Shown here: piece by piece, positions 53,767 through 61,850 of the stretch | Position numbering within the stretch: the stretch's first letter is position 1 | Layout: each line of letters begins with the position of its first letter | Assembly (NCBI RefSeq): GCF_900573885.1 | Contig: NZ_UPSE01000493.1 | Location: 434,001-498,000, forward strand | Direction of reading: 5' to 3' | DNA length: 64,000 bases | Source: Pseudomonas viridiflava | GTDB taxonomy: Bacteria; Pseudomonadota; Gammaproteobacteria; Pseudomonadales; Pseudomonadaceae | The notes under the pieces: generated by a model | What the model saw: only the letters and a program-made list of their open reading frames with translations | Database searches by the model: none | What the model was told of the DNA's origin: nothing | Program-made: the position numbers and the translations under genes

Positions 53767-53838
53767 CAATCATACCTGTCACACCTGACGTTTAGAAAAA
53801 GCTCTTGAGTTGGCTAACTGCTGTACGGCTCTTGAATC

Positions 53839-53957
53839 ACGCTCTTTCGGGCTAAGACCAGACAAGGCGAAACCTCGTTTTGAAGCGCAGCGTACTGCAG
53901 TACGTGAGCATTCAAAACGAGGTTTCAACGCCGTATGGTCGACGACCGGAAGAGCGT
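53839..53957. repeat. Large inverted-repeat element between trmO and the RhlG-like gene
   Basis: Outer arms ACGCTCTTTCGG and CCGGAAGAGCGT enclose inner arms GAAACCTCGTTTTGAA and TTCAAAACGAGGTTTC, with GTACTGCAGTAC at the centre. Total length is about 119 bp with no coding capacity. This looks like a miniature intergenic repeat of the kind scattered in Pseudomonas genomes. It ends 7 bp from the stop of the RhlG-like gene. Confidence 0.75.
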
Positions 53958-53963
53958 TACGGT

Positions 53964-54734
53964 CTACATCGCAAAACCGCCGTCGATGGGGACCACTGCA
54001 CCGGTCATATACGCGCCGGCCTTGCTCGCCAACGCAATCGCCAACGCGCCCATTTCCTCTTCACGTCCCCAGCGCTTCATCGGGATGATCGCCGTGTCTT
54101 CGGCCATGGCTTCTTCATCATTGGCGATATGGCTGGTCATCTTGCTCGGGAAGCGGCCTGGGGCGATGACGTTGACGTTGATGTGCTGGCCGACCAGATC
54201 CCGCGCCAGCGAACGCGACAGATGATGCAGCGCCGCCTTGCTCGGGCCGTAGGCGTAGGCCTCTTCGCCATAGGAGGTGATGCCCGCCACCGAGCCGATA
54301 TTGATTACCCGCGCCGGGCTCTCACTGTTGCCGGCTTTACGCAGCAGCGGCAGCAGCTTCTGGATGCACAGGAATACCGAGGTCACGTTCAACTGCATTA
54401 CTTTTTCGAAGCCTTTGACCGGATAGGTTTCCAGCGGCGCGCCCCAGGTGGTGCCAGCGTTGTTGACAAGGATGTCGAGCTTGTCGATTTGCCCGCTCAA
54501 CTGCTCTGCCAATGCGACCACGCCTTCCTCGTGGGCCAGGTTGGCGGCGATGCCATGGCATTCGCCAAAGGCCGATAACTCGGCGGCCGTGGCGGCGCAC
54601 GCTTCGCCATCACGGGCGCACACATACACGCGGGCGCCGGCTTCAACGAAGGCCTTGGCGATCATTTTGCCAATACCACGGGTGCCGCCGGTGACCAGGG
54701 CGGTGCGGCCTTGCAGGGAAAAGTAGGAATGCAT
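53964..54734 (-). CDS. rhlG: RhlG-like short-chain dehydrogenase/reductase
   Basis: The 256-residue SDR has the NADP-binding ALVTGGTRGIGKMIA with the following ARD, and LVNNAGTTWGAPLE. The catalytic Ser lies in INIGSVAGITSYGEEAYAYGPSKAALHHLSR, with Tyr and Lys in YGPSK. The sequence starts MHSYFSLQGRTALVTGG and is close to P. aeruginosa RhlG, an NADPH-dependent beta-ketoacyl reductase linked to hydroxyacyl supply for rhamnolipids and PHA. No rhlAB genes are in the window, so the role here is open; the symbol marks similarity only. Confidence 0.78.
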   Translation of the reverse strand: MHSYFSLQGRTALVTGGTRGIGKMIAKAFVEAGARVYVCARDGEACAATAAELSAFGECHGIAANLAHEEGVVALAEQLSGQIDKLDILVNNAGTTWGAPLETYPVKGFEKVMQLNVTSVFLCIQKLLPLLRKAGNSESPARVINIGSVAGITSYGEEAYAYGPSKAALHHLSRSLARDLVGQHINVNVIAPGRFPSKMTSHIANDEEAMAEDTAIIPMKRWGREEEMGALAIALASKAGAYMTGAVVPIDGGFAM

Positions 54735-54848
54735 GGGGAGCGCTCTTGTCAGGGTTGTTGTGGAACTACCCTAATGCGCGAAGCGGGATTACGCAGGAAC
54801 TATTGCCGCTGAGAATGCGGGGGTATGCGGTGGGGTGTTGGGTTAAGT

Positions 54849-54875
54849 GTTGGGCTTCGCTTTGCGAAGCCCAAC
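54849..54875. repeat. Palindromic repeat, GTTGGGCTTCG family, copy 2
   Basis: GTTGGGCTTCGC-TTT-GCGAAGCCCAAC is a perfect 12-bp stem, 14 bp after the stop of the DUF1456 gene on the minus strand, where it may end transcription. It is a short version of the elements at 32934-33030 and 60519-60581. Confidence 0.75.
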
Positions 54876-54889
54876 GTTGCGACCTCAAC

Positions 54890-55351
54890 TCAGCCGCGCA
54901 CGCGCTGCGTCAGACCCTTGAGGAAGTTGCGCAACAACTGGTCGCCACAGGTGCGGTAGTTGCTGTGGCCGAACTTGCGAAACAAGGCGCTGAGCTCTGG
55001 CTTGCTCACGGGGAAATCCACGCTCTGCAAAATCTCGTGCAGGTCTTCTTCCTTCAGCTCGAAGGCGACACGCAATTTTTTCAGCACCATGTTGTTTGTG
55101 ACCGGCAGTTCGATGGGCTGCGCAGGGCGGCTGTCATCTTTGCCGCGCAGGTGGAAAATCAGGCCGTCGAGAAAATGCGCGAGCACTTCATCGTCGCACT
55201 CCAGGTAACCCTCTTCCTCGTCCTTTTTCAGGTACGCGCGAATGGTGTCGAGGTCCACGTCCAGGCCGGACAGTTGAATGACCTGCACTACCTTCGGGTC
55301 GCTGAGGTCGAGCATGTAGCGCACGCTGCGCAGTACGTCGTTGTTGATCAT
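54890..55351 (-). CDS. DUF1456 (YehS-like) protein
   Basis: The 153-residue protein contains two copies of the DUF1456 helical repeat. The first is NNDVLRSVRYMLDLSDPKVVQVIQLSG and the second is TNNMVLKKLRVAFELKEEDLHEILQSV, both followed by an acidic/aromatic segment. The family, including E. coli YehS, has no proven function. It lies 39 bp after the pseudouridine-synthase-like gene on the same strand, so the two are probably cotranscribed. Confidence 0.85.
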   Translation of the reverse strand: MINNDVLRSVRYMLDLSDPKVVQVIQLSGLDVDLDTIRAYLKKDEEEGYLECDDEVLAHFLDGLIFHLRGKDDSRPAQPIELPVTNNMVLKKLRVAFELKEEDLHEILQSVDFPVSKPELSALFRKFGHSNYRTCGDQLLRNFLKGLTQRVRG

Positions 55352-55390
55352 GGAAGCGGTCCTGAAAAGGGGAAGGGCGGCGCGGCGGCC

Positions 55391-56101
55391 TCAGAATTTT
55401 TCGGTTTTGGCCAGGTAGCGCCACTGGCCGGCAGGCAACTTGCCCATCGACACGCCGCCGATGCGGATGCGCTTGATGCTGGTCGGCGTCAGGCCAACGC
55501 TGGCACACAACGCAGCGACCAGGCCTGGCGCCGGATTCTTCAGGGCAAAGCGCAGGCGCGTTTCGCTCTGCCAGCTGGCTTTTACCGGCGGCAGTACCTG
55601 GCCTTTGTGGGTGCGGCCCTGGTTGAGGCGGCTCAAACCGTGCTCGATCATGTCGCCGCTCACTTCCACTACATATTCCTGCTCCAGCTTGGCCAGGTCG
55701 TCGGTGAGCTTGCGCAGAATCTTCCAGTCCTGGGTAAACACCAGCAGGCCCGATGCGTTTTTCTGCAACGGCGCGCCGCTGTTCAGACGCAGGAAATGGC
55801 CTTTGAGCGGGCGTGTGCCGAAGCGATGTTCTGCCGACAAGGTGGCGGGGCTGATCAGCGCGTGAGCACCGTCGATGTCCAGGTCCGGCAGTTGGTTGAA
55901 CAGGATGGTGACCGGCTCCGGCGCGGTTAGTACCGCGTCCGGCAGCAGGGCGACGGTTTGCTCGCCGACCTTGAACTGCGGCTCGTCGACCACCTCGCCA
56001 TCCACCGTCACCCAACCGCCTTCGATATACAGTTCGGCCTCGCGGCGCGAGCAGCCGATCACTTCGATCAGGCGTTTGGAAAGGCGAATGGGGTCTGTCA
56101 T
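55391..56101 (-). CDS. RluF/RsuA-family pseudouridine synthase homologue lacking catalytic Asp
   Basis: The 236-residue protein starts MTDPIRLSKRLIEVIGCSRREAELYIEGGWVTVDGEVV, an S4 RNA-binding domain (residues 5-60). A pseudouridine-synthase fold follows with SGLLVFTQDWKILRKL and the C-terminal KRIRIGGVSMGKLPAGQWR. In active RsuA/RluF enzymes the motif is (G)RLD-x-x-S/T-x-GLL; here it reads PLQKNASGLL, so the catalytic Asp position is Gln113 (codon 55763-55765). It may bind rRNA without modifying it. The start at 56101 is chosen because the upstream extension lacks family similarity. Confidence 0.82.
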   Translation of the reverse strand: MTDPIRLSKRLIEVIGCSRREAELYIEGGWVTVDGEVVDEPQFKVGEQTVALLPDAVLTAPEPVTILFNQLPDLDIDGAHALISPATLSAEHRFGTRPLKGHFLRLNSGAPLQKNASGLLVFTQDWKILRKLTDDLAKLEQEYVVEVSGDMIEHGLSRLNQGRTHKGQVLPPVKASWQSETRLRFALKNPAPGLVAALCASVGLTPTSIKRIRIGGVSMGKLPAGQWRYLAKTEKF

Positions 56102-56188
56102 GACGAGGGCCGTAAAGAAGTGGGCGGGCATTGTACCCGCCTGGGCTGAGTAAGGCCCGACTGATTGGCTCGGGCGCAACGCATCACG

Positions 56189-56662
56189 TCAGTTACCTGC
56201 ATAGGCTTTGCGCAGCGTGGCGATATCCAGCTTGATCATGCCGAGCATCGCGGTAAAGGCCCGCTGCGCTGCCGTCCTGTCGGGGCTGTTGAGCATGTCG
56301 TAAATCGCCGTGGGCACCACTTGCCAGGAAACGCCGTATTTATCGGTTAGCCAGCCGCATTGCACTTCCTCACCGCCGTCGAGCAACGCGGCCCACAGCC
56401 GGTCGACTTCGAACTGGTCGGCGCAATTGGCAACGAACGACACCGCCGGCGAAAACTGAAACTCGGGCCCGCCGTTCAACGCAATGAATTCTTCCCCATC
56501 AAGGCTGAAACGCACGGTCATTACCGAGCCTGCCGGCTTGGGCGCGCCTTCGAGAAAGTGGTTGGTTTCGATGATGCGGGAATTGCGAAACACCGACACA
56601 TAGAAGTTCGCCGCTTCTTCGGCCTGGGTATCGAACCACAGGCAAGGACCGATCTTTTGCAT
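56189..56662 (-). CDS. VOC-family protein (PhnB/YjdN-like)
   Basis: The 157-residue protein begins MQKIGPCLWFDTQAEEAANFYVSVF and has the PhnB-like pattern, with GSVMTVRFSLDGEEFIALNGGP and CGWLTDKYGVSWQVVPTAI. The family is often labelled 3-demethylubiquinone-9 3-methyltransferase-like, but no methyltransferase motif is present. Function is unknown. It is followed on the same strand by the pseudouridine-synthase-like gene. Confidence 0.85.
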   Translation of the reverse strand: MQKIGPCLWFDTQAEEAANFYVSVFRNSRIIETNHFLEGAPKPAGSVMTVRFSLDGEEFIALNGGPEFQFSPAVSFVANCADQFEVDRLWAALLDGGEEVQCGWLTDKYGVSWQVVPTAIYDMLNSPDRTAAQRAFTAMLGMIKLDIATLRKAYAGN

Positions 56663-56733
56663 AACGGAGCCTCCGGTTTATTGGAGCGTGGAGGTACCGA
56701 GTTTAGACGCTGGTCCGCAAAGCGCCGCCTTGG

Positions 56734-56812
56734 CGTAGGAGCCAGCTTGCTGGCGAACCCTGGAAACGGCGTTCGCCTGCGCGACCGCTTCGCGAGCAAG
56801 CTCGCTCCTACG
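56734..56812. repeat. REPIN-type repeat, copy 1
   Basis: CGTAGGAGCCAGCTTGCTGG and, in inverse orientation, GCGAGCAAGCTCGCTCCTACG flank GCGAACCCTGGAAACGGCGTTCGCC. This is two REP sequences facing each other, the usual REP doublet of fluorescent pseudomonads. Confidence 0.85.
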
Positions 56813-56844
56813 CAGTGGCAACGGCGGGATATACGGGCTGCTGT

Positions 56845-56923
56845 TGTAGGAGCCAGCTTGCTGGCGAACCCTGGAAACGGCATTCGCCTGCCTGACCGCT
56901 TCGCGAGCAAGCTCGCTCCTACG
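56845..56923. repeat. REPIN-type repeat, copy 2
   Basis: A near-identical second copy of the element at 56734-56812, in the same orientation about 111 bp downstream. Differences are few (for example GGCATTCGCCTGCC in place of GGCGTTCGCCTGCG). Together the two fill most of the 315-bp gap between the VOC gene and rimO. Confidence 0.85.
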
Positions 56924-56946
56924 GGAACGAGGCGGCGAGCGGCCAT

Positions 56947-56971
56947 AAAAAAGCCCCGCATCGGCGGGGCT
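56947..56971 (-). terminator. Intrinsic terminator after rimO
   Basis: On the minus strand AGCCCCGC-CGAT-GCGGGGCT is followed by TTTTTTA. It lies 6 bp after the rimO stop. Confidence 0.9.
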
Positions 56972-56977
56972 CTTTCG

Positions 56978-58306
56978 TTACAGGGTTTCGGCCCAGAGGT
57001 CGTACTCGTCGGCGTCGGTGACGCGGCACATTACTTTGTCGCCTGGCTTGAGGTCCTTGTCGCTGTCGACATACACGCGGCCGTCAATTTCCGGGGCGTC
57101 GAAGAAGCTACGGCCGATGGCGCCTTGCTCGTCCACTTCGTCGATCAGGATTTCGATTTCCTTGCCGATTTTCAGCTGCAGGCGGGCGGCGCTGATGGCT
57201 TGCTGGTGTTCCATGAAGCGGTCCCAGCGCGATTGCTTGACGTCATCCGGTACTACCTCAGCGTCCAGCAGGTTGGCCGGAGCGCCTTCAACGGGCGAGT
57301 ACTGGAAGCAGCCGACGCGGTCGAGCTGGGCTTCGGTCAGCCAGTTGAGCAGGTATTGGAAGTCTTCTTCGGTTTCGCCGGGGAAGCCGACGATAAAGGT
57401 CGAGCGAATGATCAAATCCGGGCACTGTTCGCGCCAGCTTTTGATGCGGGCCAGGGTGCGGTCTTCAAAGGCCGGGCGCTTCATGGCTTTGAGGATTTTC
57501 GGGCTGGCGTGCTGGAAGGGGATGTCCAGGTACGGCAGGATTTTGCCCGCCGCCATCAGCGGAATCACGTCGTCGACGTTCGGGTACGGGTACACGTAGT
57601 GCAAGCGCACCCACACGCCCAGCGTACTGAGGGCCTGGCACAGCTCGAGCATGCGGGTTTTCACCGGCTGGCCGTTCCAGAAGTCGGTTTTGTATTTCAC
57701 GTCTACGCCATAGGCGCTGGTGTCTTGCGAAATCACCAGCAGCTCTTTGACGCCCGCTTTTACCAGGCGCTCGGCTTCGCTCAGCACGTCGCCAACCGGA
57801 CGGCTGACCAGCTTGCCGCGCATGGACGGAATGATGCAGAAGCTGCAGCTGTGGTTGCAGCCTTCGGAAATTTTCAGGTAGGCGTAGTGGCGCGGGGTGA
57901 GCTTGATGCCTTGTGGCGGCACCAGGTCGATAAGCGGGTTGTGGTTTTGCGGCGGAGCCACGGCGTCGTGTACGGCAGTGACCACCTGCTCGTACTGCTG
58001 CGGACCGGTAACGGCCAGTACGCTGGGGTGCACGTTGCGGATGGCGCTTTCTTCCACGCCCATGCAACCGGTGACGATGACTTTGCCGTTTTCGGCAATG
58101 GCTTCGCCGATTACTTCCAACGATTCAGCTTTGGCGGTGTCGATGAAACCGCAGGTGTTGACCACCACCACGTCGGCGTCCTGGTAGGTCGCCACGACTT
58201 CGTAGCCTTCCATGCGCAGCTGGGTGAGGATGCGTTCGGAATCGACTAAAGCCTTGGGGCAACCCAGGGATACGAAGCCGACTTTCGGCGTGGCGACGGT
58301 GGACAT
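56978..58306 (-). CDS. rimO: Ribosomal protein S12 methylthiotransferase RimO
   Basis: A radical-SAM enzyme that methylthiolates an Asp of ribosomal protein S12. The 442-residue protein has an N-terminal UPF0004 domain ([35 protein letters not shown]). The radical-SAM cluster motif is [20 protein letters not shown], and a C-terminal TRAM domain ends at [14 protein letters not shown]. The start at 58306 is chosen by family fit. It is divergent from kup. Confidence 0.97.
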   Translation of the reverse strand: MSTVATPKVGFVSLGCPKALVDSERILTQLRMEGYEVVATYQDADVVVVNTCGFIDTAKAESLEVIGEAIAENGKVIVTGCMGVEESAIRNVHPSVLAVTGPQQYEQVVTAVHDAVAPPQNHNPLIDLVPPQGIKLTPRHYAYLKISEGCNHSCSFCIIPSMRGKLVSRPVGDVLSEAERLVKAGVKELLVISQDTSAYGVDVKYKTDFWNGQPVKTRMLELCQALSTLGVWVRLHYVYPYPNVDDVIPLMAAGKILPYLDIPFQHASPKILKAMKRPAFEDRTLARIKSWREQCPDLIIRSTFIVGFPGETEEDFQYLLNWLTEAQLDRVGCFQYSPVEGAPANLLDAEVVPDDVKQSRWDRFMEHQQAISAARLQLKIGKEIEILIDEVDEQGAIGRSFFDAPEIDGRVYVDSDKDLKPGDKVMCRVTDADEYDLWAETL

Positions 58307-58616
58307 GACTAACCTCAGGCGTTTGGACGGGCGCCTTGGGGCGCCTCTGGTCAAAAAGTGCGCAATTCTAGCGGCAGGCCACCCGCTTGACCAGCCTCCA
58401 TCCGGCGGCTGATGCCTCAGCTATGCTCTGGGCGGGCGCGGGGTGGGCAGTAGCGCTTGAATGGCGCGTAGCAACGGTCGTTCGTTTATATAAAAGTCGT
58501 GGTTGTGTGGTGCGGTTAGCCGGTTTAGCCGGCGCAAACAGATGCTGCGGGCGCTGGTATTCAGGTATAAAGCCGCCCAGTTTCAGGTGCACACGATTCA
58601 CTCAGGAGCTTAGTGC
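58307..58616. other. rimO / kup intergenic region
   Basis: No gene is seen in these 310 bp. Two -10-like stretches for kup occur, TTATATAAA near 58486-58494 and TATAAA near 58566, but no well-spaced -35 was found. GGTTAGCCGGTTTAGCCGG is a short direct repeat near 58513-58531. A CAGGAG ribosome site lies just before the kup ATG. Confidence 0.4.
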
Positions 58617-60503
58617 ATGTCCAAAGCGCAGTCCGCGCCGGGTAAGTCATCGACCGTCAGCCTGATGGTCGCCGCTGTCGGTGTCGTGTTTGGCGATATC
58701 GGTACCAGCCCGCTGTACACCCTTAAGGAAGTGTTCAACCCGCACTATGGCGTGCAGGCCAATCACGACGGCGTGCTGGGCATTCTGTCGCTGATTTTCT
58801 GGTCGCTGTTCTGGGTGGTGTCGCTCAAGTACGTGCTGTTTATGTTGCGGGCCGACAACCAGGGGGAGGGCGGCGTCATGGCCCTCACCGCGCTGGCGCG
58901 GCGTGCCGCCCATGATTATCCGAAGCTGCGCAACGTGCTGGTGCTGCTGGGCCTGTTCGGCGCCGCGTTGTTTTACGGCGACAGCATGATCACGCCGGCC
59001 ATTTCGGTGTTGTCGGCGGTGGAAGGCCTGGAGCTGGCGTTCGACGGCATCGACCATTGGGTGGTGCCGTTGTCGCTGGTGGTGCTGGTGGCGCTGTTCC
59101 TGATTCAAAAGCACGGTACGGCGCGTATTGGCATTCTGTTCGGTCCGGTGATGCTCACCTGGTTCAGCGCCCTGAGCGTGCTGGGCATCTACGGCATCAT
59201 GCAGAGCCCGGAAGTGCTGAAGGCGCTCAATCCCTATTGGGCCGTTAACTTCTTTATTTCCCACCCGGGCATCGGCATCACCATTCTCGGTGCGGTGGTG
59301 CTGTCGCTGACAGGCGCCGAGGCGCTGTATGCCGACATGGGCCACTTTGGCCGCAAGCCGATTGCCCGCGCCTGGTTTGTGCTGGTGCTGCCGGGCCTGG
59401 CCTTGAACTACTTCGGCCAGGGCGCGTTGTTGCTGCAAAACCCGGAAGCCGCGCGTAACCCGTTCTACCTGCTGGCGCCAAGCTGGGCGCTGGTGCCGAT
59501 GATTCTGCTGTCCACGTTCGCCACCATCATTGCGTCGCAAGCAGTGATTTCCGGTGCGTTCTCGCTGACACGTCAGGCCATTCAACTGGGCTATGTGCCG
59601 CGCATGTTCATTCAGCACACCTCCAGCCACGAGCAGGGCCAGATTTACATCGGCGCGGTGAACTGGACGCTGATGGTTGGCGTGGTACTGCTGGTGCTGG
59701 GCTTCGAATCGTCCAGCGCCCTGGCGGCGGCGTATGGCGTGGCGGTGACGGGCACCATGCTGATCGATACGTTACTGGTGTCCTCGGTGGTGCTGTTGCT
59801 GTGGCGCTGGTCGCCCTGGGTGTCGGTGCCCATGCTGCTGGCCTTCTTTCTGGTCGACAGCCTGTTCTTTGCCGCCAACCTGCCCAAGGTGCTGCAAGGT
59901 GGCGCCTTCCCGGTGATCGCCGGTACTGCGCTGTTTATTCTGATGACCACCTGGAAACGCGGCCGCCAGTTGCTGGTGGACCGCCTCGACGAAAGCGCCA
60001 TTCCGTTGCCGCTGTTTATCAGCAGCATCCGTGTGCAGCCGCCGCATCGTGTGCAGGGCACCGCCGTGTTCCTCACCGCCCGTGCCGACGCCGTGCCCCA
60101 CGCGCTGTTGCATAACCTGCTGCATAACCAGGTGCTGCACGAAACGGTGGTGTTGCTGACGGTGATGAACGAAGACGAACCGCGCGTTCCCAACGAACGC
60201 CGTTTTGAGGTGGATGCGTTCGGCGAAGGCTTCTACCGGGTGGTGTTGCACTTCGGCTTTATGGACGAGACCGACGTGCCCGCTGCGCTTGGCCTGTGCC
60301 ACCTCGAAGGGCTGGACTTCAGCCCCATGCGCACCACGTTCTTCCTCAGCCGCGAGACCATTATTTCCACCAAACTGGTGGGCATGGCGCGATGGCGGGA
60401 GATGCTGTTTGCCTTCCTGCTGAAGAATGCCAATGGCAATTTGCGCTTCTTCAACCTGCCGTTGAATCGGGTGATCGAGCTGGGGACGCAGGTCGAGATT
60501 TGA
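58617..60503 (+). CDS. kup: Low-affinity potassium uptake protein Kup
   Basis: A proton-coupled K+ importer of the inner membrane. The 628-residue protein begins after a short tail with [23 protein letters not shown], the Kup signature. About 12 membrane segments follow ([42 protein letters not shown]), with a cytoplasmic C-terminal domain of about 170 residues ([26 protein letters not shown]). It converges on the virJ-like gene across a perfect inverted repeat. Confidence 0.96.
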   Translation: MSKAQSAPGKSSTVSLMVAAVGVVFGDIGTSPLYTLKEVFNPHYGVQANHDGVLGILSLIFWSLFWVVSLKYVLFMLRADNQGEGGVMALTALARRAAHDYPKLRNVLVLLGLFGAALFYGDSMITPAISVLSAVEGLELAFDGIDHWVVPLSLVVLVALFLIQKHGTARIGILFGPVMLTWFSALSVLGIYGIMQSPEVLKALNPYWAVNFFISHPGIGITILGAVVLSLTGAEALYADMGHFGRKPIARAWFVLVLPGLALNYFGQGALLLQNPEAARNPFYLLAPSWALVPMILLSTFATIIASQAVISGAFSLTRQAIQLGYVPRMFIQHTSSHEQGQIYIGAVNWTLMVGVVLLVLGFESSSALAAAYGVAVTGTMLIDTLLVSSVVLLLWRWSPWVSVPMLLAFFLVDSLFFAANLPKVLQGGAFPVIAGTALFILMTTWKRGRQLLVDRLDESAIPLPLFISSIRVQPPHRVQGTAVFLTARADAVPHALLHNLLHNQVLHETVVLLTVMNEDEPRVPNERRFEVDAFGEGFYRVVLHFGFMDETDVPAALGLCHLEGLDFSPMRTTFFLSRETIISTKLVGMARWREMLFAFLLKNANGNLRFFNLPLNRVIELGTQVEI

Positions 60504-60518
60504 TCTTGCTTCAAAGGC

Positions 60519-60581
60519 GTTGGGCTTCTTTCGTCAACCCAACCTACGCTCTGTAGGTTGGGTTGACGAAAGAAGCCCAAC
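60519..60581. repeat. Palindromic repeat, GTTGGGCTTC family, copy 3
   Basis: A perfect 29-bp inverted repeat: the left arm (60519-60547) starts GTTGGGCTTCTTTCGTCAAC, and the right arm (60553-60581) is its exact inverse, with a 5-base loop GCTCT. It lies between the convergent kup and virJ-like genes, so it may stop transcription from both. Confidence 0.85.
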
Positions 60582-60587
60582 AATCTG

Positions 60588-61850
60588 CTACGGCGCTGGC
60601 CGGCTTTCGATGTCTTTGATCAAGCGTGTCGCCAGGGCCGGGTAGTCTTCGTCGAAGTGGTGGCCGCCGGGCAATTCCAGGCGGTCGCCGACGGCCGTGC
60701 TTTCGGTGCAGCCGCTCTCCGTTGCTTCGTCTTTGCCGTATACGCACAACACTTTTGCGGCTGGCAGCTTCGCCACTTCCGGCCCGGTGGCGGCCTCTTT
60801 GCCGACGGTGCCAAGCCAGCCCTGCACTTCGATTTCAAAGCTGCCACTGCGTGCCAGGGCGATCAGTTGAATGCTGCGCACCTGTTGCTGTTGCGCAGCG
60901 GGCAGGCGGTTGTAGATAGCGGGCAGCACGTCGGCGCCAAACGAATAACCGATCAGCACGAAATGCTTCGCGCCCCATTTTTCCTGGTACAGCTTCATCA
61001 GCTTGGCCAGGTCAGCGGCGCTTTGTTCCGGGCTTTTGTGTTGCCAGTAATAGCGCAGGGCATCAACGCCCACCACCGGGTAGTTGCGCTTGGCCATTTC
61101 CGCGGCCACGTCTCGGTCGAGGTCGCGCCAGCCACCGTCACCTGAATAGAAAATGCTGACGGTGTCGGATGCTTTGTCGGCCTCAACCGCAGCCACTTCC
61201 ACCACGGGCATGGCATCGCTTTCACCTTGCAGCAGGTTGCGCAACTCCTTGTCGAGTACCTGCGGCAGGGTGGTGTCGTAGTCGCTGATGCTGGTCACGC
61301 CGTTGGCTTGCTCGCGGGCGAACGCGGCGCTGGGGTCGTCGGGGTTGTCGTTCCAGGCGGCCACCCAGCGACCATGAGGGGCTTTCGCCGCAGGAGGGCA
61401 ATCCGGTTTTTCGATGGAAAAATCCACCGACAGGGCTTTGGCCTGGTCGCTGGTTTGCGTTGCCAGCCAGTTCCAGGCAAGTGTTGCGCCTGGGCCGATG
61501 CCGGCTACCAGTGTGGCCGGGCCGTTCAGGTAGGTGAGACTTTCCTGCAGGCGCTGGCGCTGCACGGCGCAGTCGTTGCCGTCGAGGACGAACTGCACGA
61601 GCTGCGCCTGGCTGTCATGGCTGAGCGTCAGCAGCTGCGCGTCAGTCAGCCGCATATCGGGCGGCACGCCGACGGCGACCTGGGCCTTGGCGGCACCAGC
61701 CGGCACCACGCGCGACACCGCGCTGCCGTCGCTCAGTTGCAGATGTTCCACCGACGGCGCGCCGCCGCCACTTTTGTACAACAGCGCGGCCACTGCCACA
61801 CCGGTCACCAGCAGTGCGACCAACAAGGGTCGCCAGTAGCGTCGAGTCAT
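60588..61850 (-). CDS. virJ: VirJ/AcvB-type aminoacyl-phosphatidylglycerol hydrolase
   Basis: The 420-residue protein starts with a signal anchor (RPLLVALLVTGVAVAALLY). Its C-terminal half is an alpha/beta-hydrolase domain of the VirJ type with nucleophile elbow LIGYSFGADVLP and a late LPGGHHFDEDY. Its start overlaps the mprF stop (TGATG). In P. aeruginosa the same neighbour of mprF (PA0919) hydrolyses alanyl-phosphatidylglycerol in the periplasm. Thus the pair makes and removes the modified lipid. The stop lies 7 bp from the kup-side inverted repeat. Confidence 0.85.
   Translation of the reverse strand: MTRRYWRPLLVALLVTGVAVAALLYKSGGGAPSVEHLQLSDGSAVSRVVPAGAAKAQVAVGVPPDMRLTDAQLLTLSHDSQAQLVQFVLDGNDCAVQRQRLQESLTYLNGPATLVAGIGPGATLAWNWLATQTSDQAKALSVDFSIEKPDCPPAAKAPHGRWVAAWNDNPDDPSAAFAREQANGVTSISDYDTTLPQVLDKELRNLLQGESDAMPVVEVAAVEADKASDTVSIFYSGDGGWRDLDRDVAAEMAKRNYPVVGVDALRYYWQHKSPEQSAADLAKLMKLYQEKWGAKHFVLIGYSFGADVLPAIYNRLPAAQQQQVRSIQLIALARSGSFEIEVQGWLGTVGKEAATGPEVAKLPAAKVLCVYGKDEATESGCTESTAVGDRLELPGGHHFDEDYPALATRLIKDIESRPAP

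Noticed and set aside
56360..58249. 629-codon plus-strand frame over the VOC gene, REPINs and rimO
   Set aside because: It runs through two repeats and antisense to rimO; the REPIN copies simply lack stops in this frame.
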